NCBI GenBank assembly: GCA_903824295.1
Contig: CAIJWE010000030.1
Location: 62,001-126,000 of the forward strand
DNA from: an uncultured Chlorobiaceae bacterium
GTDB lineage: Bacteria; Bacteroidota; Chlorobiia; Chlorobiales; Chlorobiaceae
Length of the DNA stretch: 64,000 bases
Direction of reading: 5' to 3'
Both the position numbers and the translations under genes were made by a program. Below, piece after piece: positions 37,448 through 45,422 of this stretch (positions within the stretch are counted from its first letter, which is position 1; the number at the start of each line of letters is the position of its first letter). The notes beneath the pieces are model-generated. The model did not search any database, was not told the DNA's origin, and saw nothing but the letters and a program-made list of their open reading frames with translations.

Positions 37448-40400
37448 TAGAAAAAATCATTGAATATTCTGCCCGCAACAGGGTTATCATCCTGATGTTT
37501 TTCGGGCTTGTCATAACTTGGGGTATCTGGTCAATTTACAAGACTCCAGTTGACGCTATACCCGACTTGTCCGACAATCAGGTAATCGTTTTTACCGACT
37601 ACCCGGGCCGTTCGCCGCAGGTGGTCGAAGACCAGGTCACCTATCCTCTGGCCGTCAACCTGCAGGGGCTGCCGCAGGTTCGTGCCGTGCGGGCATCAAG
37701 CGCTTTCGGCTTCTCGATGATCTATGTCATTTTCGACGACAAGGCCGATATCTACTGGGCCAGAACCCGTGTGCTTGAACGGCTGAACTACGCCGCATCG
37801 CTCCTGCCCTCGGGCGTCGTGCCCACCCTTGGCCCTGACGGCACCGGTGTCGGCCACGTCTTCTGGTATACCATTGAGGGGAAGGGGTACGACCTCGAAC
37901 AGCTCAGAACCCTGCAGGACTGGTTTGTACGCTACCAGCTCAACACCGTGCAGGGTGTGGCCGAGGTAGCCTCCATCGGCGGTTTTGTGCGTGAATACCA
38001 GATCGACTTGGACCCCAACAAGCTCTTTGCCTACAACATCAAGGTTGGCAAGGTGATGGACGCCATCAAGGCCTCCAACAAGGATGTGGGAGGCAAACTG
38101 ATTGAACAGGCCGACGCGGAGTACCTGATCAGGGGAAGCGGCTATGTCAAGTCAAAGGCTGACCTGGAGAACATCGTCGTCGGATCCGACATGCGCGGTA
38201 TCCCCGTCTACCTCCGCAACCTTGGCACCGTCCAGATTGGGGGCGCCATCCGTCGCGGCCTGCTGGAGATTAACGGCAAAGGTGAGGCGGTTGGCGGCAT
38301 TGTGGTGATGCGCTATGGCGAAAATGCCAAGGAGGTGATCGACCGGGTCAAGCAGAAGATCACGGAACTGGAGAAGGGGCTGCCTCCCGGAGTGCACATC
38401 AGGGTCTCCTATGACCGCTCCGACCTGATTATGAGGGCCATCGAGACGCTGAAGACAAACCTGCTGGAGGAGTCGATCGTCGTCTCTCTGGTCATTCTCC
38501 TCTTCCTGCTTCACTTCCGCAGCGCCCTCGTCATTGTGCTCACTTTGCCGATTGCGGTTCTGATTGCTTTTATCACCATGAAGCTGATGGGCGTGAGTTC
38601 CAATATCATGTCGCTTGGAGGCATCGCCATCGCCATTGGTGTGCTGGTGGATGCGGGGGTGATTATGGTGGAGAACTGCTATCGCCATCTTTCAGAGACC
38701 GCGCCGGAAGAGCGCGAGGCCAGGCGGCTGGAGATTGTCATCAGTTCCGCAAAGCAGGTGGGACGGGCTATCTTCTTCTCCCTCCTCATCATTGTCCTCT
38801 CCTTTGTGCCGGTCTTCATGCTTGAGGGACAGGAGGGCAAGCTCTTTCACCCTCTCGCCTTTACCAAGACCTTTTCCATGATGGGGTCGGCCATGATTGC
38901 CATCACCCTGGTGCCGGTGCTGATGTACTACTTCATGCGGGGCAAGATGCGACCTGAAAGCGCCAATCCAGTCTCAACATTTTTTATCAGGCTCTATTCA
39001 CCAGTTATCCGCTGGGTGCTGCACTGGAAAAAAACGACCATCGGCCTCAACCTTGTGGCACTCGCCGAGGCCGTGCCGCTCTTCATGAATCTTGGCTCGG
39101 AGTTCATGCCCCCACTCGACGAAGGGTCGCTGCTCTACATGCCGGTAACGCTGCCCAACGTCTCAATAACCGAGGCCAAACGCCTTATCGAAGTTCAGGA
39201 CAAGATCATCATGGGCGTGCCGGAGGTGGAGCATGTACTCGGCAAGGTGGGCCGCGCCGAAACCTCCACCGACCCCGCGCCGGTCTCCATGTTTGAGAGC
39301 ATCATCATCCTCAAACCCAAAGAGCAGTGGCGAGAGGGCGTCAAAAAGGCGGACATCGTGGCCGAACTGGACTCCAAATTGCAGCAGATCGGTGTGCGCA
39401 ACGGCTGGACGCAGCCCATCATCAACCGCATCAACATGCTCTCCACCGGCGTGCGCACCGACCTCGGGGTGAAAATTTTCGGCAATGACCTCAATGTGCT
39501 GAAAGAGCTGGCGCTTCAGGCGGAAACCATTCTCAAGCCGATCCGGGGCGCCGCCGATGTGGTGGCCGAACGGGTGACCGGCGGCAACTACCTTGATATC
39601 GACATCGACCGCGAGGCGGCGGCGCGATACGGGGTGAGTGTCGGCGACATTCAGGATGTGATTGAGACCGCTCTCGGCGGCGAAATGCTCTCTACGGCCG
39701 TTGAGGGACGAAACCGCTTCCCCATCCGCCTCCGTTACCTGCGCGACTACCGCGACAACATGCCGGCAATCGGCCGCATTCTTGTGGGCAGCATGGATGG
39801 CGCCCAAGTGCCGCTCTCGCTCGTCACCAGGATGAACATCTCCACCGGTGCGCCGGAGATCAACAGCGAGGGAGGGCTTTTGCGCTCCCTGGTCTACCTC
39901 AACGTCCGTGGTCGCGACATGGGAAGCTTCGTAACCGAGGCCAAACAGGTGCTCGAACAAAAACTCAAGCTGCCAGCAGGCTATTATGTTGCCTGGTCAG
40001 GGCAGTGGGAGAACCAGATTCGGGCCAAAGCGCGGCTGCAGGTACTTATTCCACTCGGAATGGTCATCATCTTCATCCTGCTCTACTTTACCTTCAAGTC
40101 GGTGCTTGAGGCTTCGATGGTGATGCTCTCCGTCCCCTTCGCCCTCGTTGGCGGGGTCTATCTGGTTTCGGCTCTTGATTATAACCTTTCGGTTGCCGTC
40201 TGGGTCGGCTTTATAGCGCTCTACGGCATCGCGGTTGAAACGGGAGTGGTGATGGTCATCTACCTGCATGAGGCGCTCGATAAAAAGCTGATTAACGGCC
40301 CGTGCACCGGGCAGGATATTGAGGATGCCGCCTTTGAGGGTGCGGTGCTTCGCCTGCGCCCGAAACTGATGACGGTCGCCGTTGCTCTTTTGGGGCTGAT

Positions 40401-40581
40401 TCCGATTCTCTGGTCAACCGGTACCGGAGCGGATGTGATGAAACCGATTGCCGCGCCGATGATTGGAGGCATGATCTCCTCCGCCGTTCATGTGCTTATC
40501 ATGACGCCGGTCATCTTTGTGCTGATGAAAAAACGGGATTTGAAAAAAGGGCGCCTGCACCATTCGGGGATGAAGCACTGA
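37444..40581 (+). CDS. Heavy-metal RND transporter (CusA-like, Cu/Ag type)
   Basis: A 1045-residue inner-membrane proton antiporter of the HME-RND family. It has twelve hydrophobic segments in the 1+5 / 1+5 plan with two large periplasmic loops. The TM4 motif reads AIAIGVLVDAGVIMVEN, close to CusA (monovalent Cu/Ag) and unlike the DFG..DGAVV motif of CzcA-type Zn/Co/Cd pumps. The family start KTPVDAIPDLSDNQVIV is present. Its ATG overlaps the adaptor stop. It should pair with the CusB- and CusC-like proteins. Confidence 0.95.
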   Translation: MIEKIIEYSARNRVIILMFFGLVITWGIWSIYKTPVDAIPDLSDNQVIVFTDYPGRSPQVVEDQVTYPLAVNLQGLPQVRAVRASSAFGFSMIYVIFDDKADIYWARTRVLERLNYAASLLPSGVVPTLGPDGTGVGHVFWYTIEGKGYDLEQLRTLQDWFVRYQLNTVQGVAEVASIGGFVREYQIDLDPNKLFAYNIKVGKVMDAIKASNKDVGGKLIEQADAEYLIRGSGYVKSKADLENIVVGSDMRGIPVYLRNLGTVQIGGAIRRGLLEINGKGEAVGGIVVMRYGENAKEVIDRVKQKITELEKGLPPGVHIRVSYDRSDLIMRAIETLKTNLLEESIVVSLVILLFLLHFRSALVIVLTLPIAVLIAFITMKLMGVSSNIMSLGGIAIAIGVLVDAGVIMVENCYRHLSETAPEEREARRLEIVISSAKQVGRAIFFSLLIIVLSFVPVFMLEGQEGKLFHPLAFTKTFSMMGSAMIAITLVPVLMYYFMRGKMRPESANPVSTFFIRLYSPVIRWVLHWKKTTIGLNLVALAEAVPLFMNLGSEFMPPLDEGSLLYMPVTLPNVSITEAKRLIEVQDKIIMGVPEVEHVLGKVGRAETSTDPAPVSMFESIIILKPKEQWREGVKKADIVAELDSKLQQIGVRNGWTQPIINRINMLSTGVRTDLGVKIFGNDLNVLKELALQAETILKPIRGAADVVAERVTGGNYLDIDIDREAAARYGVSVGDIQDVIETALGGEMLSTAVEGRNRFPIRLRYLRDYRDNMPAIGRILVGSMDGAQVPLSLVTRMNISTGAPEINSEGGLLRSLVYLNVRGRDMGSFVTEAKQVLEQKLKLPAGYYVAWSGQWENQIRAKARLQVLIPLGMVIIFILLYFTFKSVLEASMVMLSVPFALVGGVYLVSALDYNLSVAVWVGFIALYGIAVETGVVMVIYLHEALDKKLINGPCTGQDIEDAAFEGAVLRLRPKLMTVAVALLGLIPILWSTGTGADVMKPIAAPMIGGMISSAVHVLIMTPVIFVLMKKRDLKKGRLHHSGMKH

Positions 40582-40661
40582 GTACTGCGGGCAGGCTTTT
40601 TTCTCTCTCATTTCGAACGGTAACAGCAAAATGCGTGTTATGAAGAGCTGTTACCGCGTCA

Positions 40662-41036
40662 ATGAATCAAAAGAAACCAATGACAATGAACAGAATACCA
40701 CTCTTCACGATAGCACTGATGACGCTTGCCGTACCTCTCTCCTCCTCTTTCGCCGTTGCTGGTGCCGAGAACTTTTCGGTCGGCTATACAAAAGCGCATG
40801 ATATCGCACCGAATACCTTTACGGTCAAAAAGGGTGAAAAGGTCCACATTGAGATTAACCCCACCGATACTGCCACCGGCTGCATGAGCGAAATCATGAT
40901 TCCCGGACTGTGGGACAAACCGCAACCGCTGGTAAAAGGCAAAAAGATTGTCATGGAGTTCACACCGCAAAAGAGCGGCGCCTACAAAATAACCTGTGCC
41001 ATGGGTGTGAAACGCGGCGTGCTCAACGTCCAGTAA
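40662..41036 (+). CDS. Periplasmic cupredoxin-like copper protein
   Basis: A 124-residue exported protein with a signal peptide (about residues 1-33) and one cupredoxin-like domain. Likely copper ligands are in ATGCMSEIMIPG and in the C-terminal ITCAMGVKRG (Cys and Met), the pattern of the cupredoxin_1 family rather than a true His-Cys-His-Met type 1 site. It lies between the pump genes and copA (12 bp upstream), so it probably binds Cu(I) or Ag(I) in the periplasm and hands it to export. Confidence 0.85.
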   Translation: MNQKKPMTMNRIPLFTIALMTLAVPLSSSFAVAGAENFSVGYTKAHDIAPNTFTVKKGEKVHIEINPTDTATGCMSEIMIPGLWDKPQPLVKGKKIVMEFTPQKSGAYKITCAMGVKRGVLNVQ

Positions 41037-41048
41037 CCCTTTTTTTCA

Positions 41049-43313
41049 ATGACCTCCCGGAGCTACAACGTCAAGGGGATGCACTGCGCAAGCTGCTCGG
41101 CCATTGTCACCAAAAAGCTCTCCAAAGTTGAGGGCGTCAGTGAAGTCAATGTCAATCTGGCAACTGAAAAGGCAACGCTCGAATTTGACGGCAACCCGCT
41201 GACGCCTGAAGCGCTCAATGAGGTTGTCAATAAATACGGCTACTCTCTTGAGGCCGAACCGCCCCCTCTCGGGATGCAGGCAGCGGTAACCGACTCGGCC
41301 AACAAGCGGGCAGAAAAAGAGGAGGAACTGCTCAACCAGCTCCGTCAGGTGCAATTCGCCCTGCCCGTCGCTCTGCTGGTTTTTATGCTTATGATGTGGG
41401 ATATCGGCTCAATGGGTTTCCAGGCTCTTCCCCATCTGCCCGTCTCCATGGAGCTGCTGAACATCCTCTTTATGCTGATTTCAACATGGATGGTCTTCCG
41501 CACCGGCAAACCATTCCTGCACGGCATTGTCATGTTTTTCCGAAGCGGGGCGGCCAGCATGGATACGCTGATCGGTATCGGAACCGTCACCGCCTGGCTC
41601 TACAGCGCACTCATCACACTCATCCCGGCAGTGAAAGCCTTTCTCCGCGCACCCGACTCCACCTACTTCGACGTGACCATTGTGGTGATCGGATTTGTGC
41701 TGCTCGGCAAATATCTGGAAGCACGCTCAAAAATGAAAACCGGTGAGGCCATCGAAAAGCTGATAGGCCTCCAGGCAAAAACGGCCCTTGTTGAGAGAGG
41801 GGGAAAAGAGATGACCATTGGGGTTGAAGAGGTGAAAAGAGGCGACCTCGTCATTGTCAAACCCGGCGAAAAGCTCCCCGTTGACGGGACGATTACAACA
41901 GGATTTTCATCCATTGATGAGTCGATGGTGACCGGCGAGGCCATCCCGGTAGATAAAAAAGCTGGCGACAAGGTAATCGGGGGCACCATCAACCGGCAAG
42001 GGGCCTTCACCTTCACCGCTTCAAACGTCGGCCCGGAGAGCGTGCTTGCCCGCATCATCAGCATGGTCGAAGAGGCGCAGGGGTCGAAAGCGCCCATACA
42101 GCATATTGCCGACCGAGTGGCAGGAATCTTTGTCCCCGTAGTGCTCGCTCTTGCCGCACTCACCTTTCTGATCTGGCTGACGGTCGGCTCCTCCTACCTT
42201 GGCTTTTCTGTAGCCCTCTCCTACGCCGTCATGGGGCTGGTGGGCATTCTGGTCATTGCCTGCCCCTGTGCGCTCGGGCTCGCAACACCGACCGCTATCA
42301 TCGTCGGCATCGGCAAGGGGGCTGAATACGGTATCCTCATACGCAATGCTGAAAGCCTCGAAAAACTCAGCTCCGTCGATACCGTCGTTTTCGACAAAAC
42401 CGGCACCATCACCACCGGAAAACCCCGTATCAGCGACATCCTGGTGCTCGACCATGTGAGCACTCGCGCCTCCCTTCTGCAACTCGCCGCAAGCGTCGAA
42501 AAACGCTCGGAACACCCGCTCGCACAGGCCATTCTGGAGGCCGCAAGAGAACAGGGGCTCACCCTTGATGAGGTGACCGATTTCAGGGCCCTCGAAGGCA
42601 TCGGCGTCTCGGCACTCATCGGCCTCCGCCCGGTCAGCGTCCGCAAGCCGCTTGAGGGTGAAAAAAAGGGGGCTGAACTGCAACAACTCCAGCAAGAGGG
42701 CAAGACAGTGGTCATGATTGAAGAGGGTGGCATCAGCCGGGGACTGATAGCCCTGAGCGACACCGTCAAGGAAGAGGCAAAAGAGGCCGTTGCGGCACTG
42801 CACCTCCAAAGAATCAAGGTGATCATGCTGACCGGCGACAACCGTTCAGCCGCTAACTACATGGCCCGACAGGTCGGCATTGACGAAGTGATCGCCGAAG
42901 TGTTGCCTCAGGAGAAGGCGATCAAAATCAGGGAGTTGCAGGCAGCAGGCAGAAAGGTGGTGATGGCCGGAGACGGCATCAACGACGCCCCGGCGCTGGC
43001 ACAGGCTGATGTCGGCATTGCCATGGCCACAGGAACCGATGTCGCCATCGAATCGGCCGGCATTACCCTGCTCAAAGGTGACCTCAATAAGGTTGCCCAG
43101 GCCATCACCCTCTCACGCGCCACCATGAGGGTGATCCGCCAGAACCTCTTCTGGGCCTTCATCTACAACATCATCGGCATCCCCCTGGCCGCCGGTGCGC
43201 TCTTTCCCCTCTGGGGCATATTCCTGAACCCGGTCTTTTCCGGTCTTGCCATGGCTGGCAGCAGCGTCTCCGTAGTCAGCAACTCGCTGCGGCTGAAACG
43301 AAAAAAACTGTGA
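41049..43313 (+). CDS. copA: Copper-exporting P1B-type ATPase
   Basis: A 754-residue P1B-type ATPase. It has one N-terminal HMA domain (GMHCASC, Cys13 and Cys16), the TM6 ion motif Cys405-Pro-Cys407, the phosphorylation Asp449 (DKTGT), SEHPLAQ and the hinge GDGINDAPAL. Eight hydrophobic segments fit the P1B-1 Cu+ class. It exports Cu+ from the cytoplasm to the periplasm, where the tripartite pump can take over. It follows the cupredoxin gene by 12 bp. No copper-responsive regulator gene was found in or next to the cluster. Confidence 0.95.
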   Translation: MTSRSYNVKGMHCASCSAIVTKKLSKVEGVSEVNVNLATEKATLEFDGNPLTPEALNEVVNKYGYSLEAEPPPLGMQAAVTDSANKRAEKEEELLNQLRQVQFALPVALLVFMLMMWDIGSMGFQALPHLPVSMELLNILFMLISTWMVFRTGKPFLHGIVMFFRSGAASMDTLIGIGTVTAWLYSALITLIPAVKAFLRAPDSTYFDVTIVVIGFVLLGKYLEARSKMKTGEAIEKLIGLQAKTALVERGGKEMTIGVEEVKRGDLVIVKPGEKLPVDGTITTGFSSIDESMVTGEAIPVDKKAGDKVIGGTINRQGAFTFTASNVGPESVLARIISMVEEAQGSKAPIQHIADRVAGIFVPVVLALAALTFLIWLTVGSSYLGFSVALSYAVMGLVGILVIACPCALGLATPTAIIVGIGKGAEYGILIRNAESLEKLSSVDTVVFDKTGTITTGKPRISDILVLDHVSTRASLLQLAASVEKRSEHPLAQAILEAAREQGLTLDEVTDFRALEGIGVSALIGLRPVSVRKPLEGEKKGAELQQLQQEGKTVVMIEEGGISRGLIALSDTVKEEAKEAVAALHLQRIKVIMLTGDNRSAANYMARQVGIDEVIAEVLPQEKAIKIRELQAAGRKVVMAGDGINDAPALAQADVGIAMATGTDVAIESAGITLLKGDLNKVAQAITLSRATMRVIRQNLFWAFIYNIIGIPLAAGALFPLWGIFLNPVFSGLAMAGSSVSVVSNSLRLKRKKL

Positions 43314-43390
43314 GAGCAATGTTCTTTCAACAGTCTTCTTAATCCATTTTTTTCCTGAACAAGGAATTGCAAACTTCCCCGCAAAACATT

Positions 43391-44035
43391 ATGCAAATAC
43401 CTCGTACCATGACAATACACAGAATGATAACCATGTTGATGGTTGCCTGTTCATTTCTTCTCTATCCAATAACCTCGCCAGCCTCGGCACCAACACTCCA
43501 CGATTCCATATCTGCTGAACAGTCCATGCTTTTAAACGGCGAGCCCGTTGTTGTGCTTGCTGATCTTGGAGACGGCGTTACCGGCGTAACAGGGCATATT
43601 TTTATCGCCGCATCACCAAAAAAAGTATGGGAGGTTTTGACCGATTACAGGAATCACAAAAATTACATACCAAAGCTCATCGTCAGTGATTTGCTATCGG
43701 ACAATGGGGTTGATACCGTGATTTTCCAGACCGCAAGGAGCAGAATATTTATTTTTCAGAAGACGGTGAATTTAACTGTGAAAATCCATGGTGAATACCT
43801 GAAACACCTCTATTTTCAGCAGATAACCGGCGATTTCAAAGTCTATCATGGAGAATGGACTCTGGAAGAGTACCGGCACGGTCAGGGAACATTTATTACC
43901 TATCAATCCGAAGTCAAACCGGACTTTTTTGCACCACAGTTTGTCGTCAAATATGTTCAGAAACATGATTTCCCTGCTGCACTCCTCGCAATGAAAAAAC
44001 AGGCGGAGTCATTAAGCGCTCCTCTTTCAAACTGA
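43391..44035 (+). CDS. Exported SRPBCC (START/cyclase-like) protein
   Basis: A 214-residue protein with an N-terminal signal peptide (about residues 12-32) and an SRPBCC lipid/ligand-binding fold: GHIFIAASPKKVWEVLTDYRNHKNYIPKL is the usual start of polyketide-cyclase-like members, shown here in part as AASPKKVWEVLTDY. The first ATG at 43391 is used; a TTG at 43367 also lies in frame but sits directly on an AAGGAA. It may bind a hydrophobic compound in the periplasm; ligand unknown. It is 78 bp after copA and could be cotranscribed. Confidence 0.72.
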   Translation: MQIPRTMTIHRMITMLMVACSFLLYPITSPASAPTLHDSISAEQSMLLNGEPVVVLADLGDGVTGVTGHIFIAASPKKVWEVLTDYRNHKNYIPKLIVSDLLSDNGVDTVIFQTARSRIFIFQKTVNLTVKIHGEYLKHLYFQQITGDFKVYHGEWTLEEYRHGQGTFITYQSEVKPDFFAPQFVVKYVQKHDFPAALLAMKKQAESLSAPLSN

Positions 44036-44161
44036 GCAACTCTTTTTTGACACTGACGTAGCAGGCTCGCTGTGTGTCAGTGGTCATCCAACGTGGCTAC
44101 GGCTGAAGGTAAAAAGGCTGTAGCGGGGGTTTCCAGGCCACTGCTGGTCGTCTGCACATCG

Positions 44162-44536
44162 TCAGCCGCTTGTCATGGCGTACACCACATCACCAAGTTC
44201 ACGGCGGAAGGCGTCATTTTCGACGAAGAGCTTATAGAACTGGGTATCGTCTTTCAGTATGAGCTGCATCACCTTGCCGAGTGCTTCGTCGTGTACCATG
44301 CGGGCGGTGTGCGGGGTGTTTTCCCGGGCGTTCCGATAGGCTGTGCTTTCGGCTACTTTCGGCGCAATGTCGTCAATGATGCGTTTGGTCGGTTCGAGCA
44401 CGGCGTCCATGCGGCGGATGACACACATGGGGAGAATGACGTCGGGGTATTTGCCCCGCTTGAAGAGGTCACGGAGGACATCGTCGGCAATGCCCCAGAT
44501 AAAGGATACTATTTTGTTATGAGTGACTTCGTTCAT
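44162..44536 (-). pseudogene. HsdM-HsdR deletion scar (type I restriction remnant)
   Basis: A 124-residue open frame made of two unrelated ends. Residues 1-50 match the start of a type I DNA methyltransferase HsdM: FIWGIADDVLR and the HsdM_N hallmark VILPMCVIRRMDAVLEPTK. From about residue 52 the protein reads RIIDDIAPKVAEST, MVHDEALGKVMQLIL and DDTQFYKLFVENDAFRREL, which is the C-terminal end of the type I restriction subunit HsdR. A deletion thus joined the first gene of an hsdM-hsdS-hsdR operon to the last in frame and removed all catalytic parts. Neither activity can remain. The ATG has GGAGAG close upstream. Confidence 0.72.
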
Positions 44537-44795
44537 TGCTCTCCTTTTATTAAATACAACTCAACTCTTGTCATGATTTTTCTTGAAAGCAGGTAAGCGG
44601 GTATTGATGAATCAGGTGAACAAGAACGTACAACACTTTTATACGATTTGGAAGTAAGATGATATTTTTTCAGCAATTCAGGAGAGGATACCGAGCGCTC
44701 GGAGTTGTAGAAGTCAAGAGCTGGAGATAATGCAACTTCTCCAATGAACCCTTTTCGGGCATTGAAGAGGAAAAAAAGCAAAAACAAAACAAAGA

Positions 44796-45338
44796 ATGGA
44801 AGAGATACGAGGAATCAAGAGTCTTGAAAAAGAGGGCTATTATGAGCAGTGCAGCTTTATCCAGTGCAATTTCAACGGCGCAGATCTCTCGGGTGTCAGG
44901 CTGGTCAATTGCCGGTTTGAGGGGTGCGATTTCAGTTTGGCGAAACTCAAAAACAGCAGCTTGCAGGAGGTGAAATTTGTGAACTGCAAATTGCTGGGCG
45001 TACAGTTCAGCGATTGCCGCAAATTTATGCTGGAGGTTGATTTTGAGAGCTGCATCCTGAAACTGTCGCTCTTTTCGGGGTTGAAGCTGAAAAACACACG
45101 CTTCAAAAACTGCGATATGCAGGAGGCTGATTTCAGTGAGGCGGACTTGAGCGGGGCACAATTTGACGGCTCTGATCTCCATCAGGCAATATTTTTTCAC
45201 ACCAACCTTGAGTCTGCGGATTTCAGGGCGGCCTTCAACTACTCGATAAACCCTGAAAGCAATCGCCTGAGAAAGGCGAAGTTTTCAATTCCTGGGGTGA
45301 CGGGTTTGCTCGATACCTACGGCATCATCGTTGAGTGA
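44796..45338 (+). CDS. Pentapeptide-repeat protein, Qnr/McbG-like
   Basis: A 180-residue right-handed quadrilateral beta-helix protein with repeats of the A(D/N)LxX type (CNFNGADLSGVRLVNCRFEG in part). A non-repeat loop lies near residues 70-90, and the C-terminal segment NYSINPESNRLRKAKFSIPG plus LLDTYGI is characteristic of Qnr and McbG proteins, which mimic DNA and protect gyrase. A gyrase-protecting role is possible; a chromosomal house-keeping role is as likely. It is divergent from the hsd remnant. Confidence 0.85.
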   Translation: MEEIRGIKSLEKEGYYEQCSFIQCNFNGADLSGVRLVNCRFEGCDFSLAKLKNSSLQEVKFVNCKLLGVQFSDCRKFMLEVDFESCILKLSLFSGLKLKNTRFKNCDMQEADFSEADLSGAQFDGSDLHQAIFFHTNLESADFRAAFNYSINPESNRLRKAKFSIPGVTGLLDTYGIIVE

Positions 45339-45350
45339 CCCCTAAACAAA

Positions 45351-45372
45351 GGAGCCGCATTGCTGCGGCTCC
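45351..45372. terminator. Intrinsic hairpin between pentapeptide gene and hppA
   Basis: Perfect 9-bp stem, GGAGCCGCA (45351-45359) with TGCGGCTCC (45364-45372), four-base loop. It lies between two convergent genes and can serve both; the T-rich side is better on the minus strand (CTCCTTTGTTT). Confidence 0.8.
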
Positions 45373-45422
45373 TGTTACTTGCTCCCGAGTCAAAAAATTG
45401 CCCGGATAAAAAAACAAGCGGT

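Noticed and set aside
38152-38688. Long minus-strand frames inside cusA (also at 39163-39960)
   Set aside because: They are mirror frames of a GC-rich gene with clear RND motifs and have no similarity to proteins.
42021-42841. Long minus-strand frames inside copA
   Set aside because: Same reason: they lie opposite a complete P1B-type ATPase with all its motifs.
44533-44787. Minus-strand 84-residue frame overlapping the hsd remnant by ATGA
   Set aside because: No similarity or domain is recognisable and the composition looks random; the ATGA overlap may be chance.
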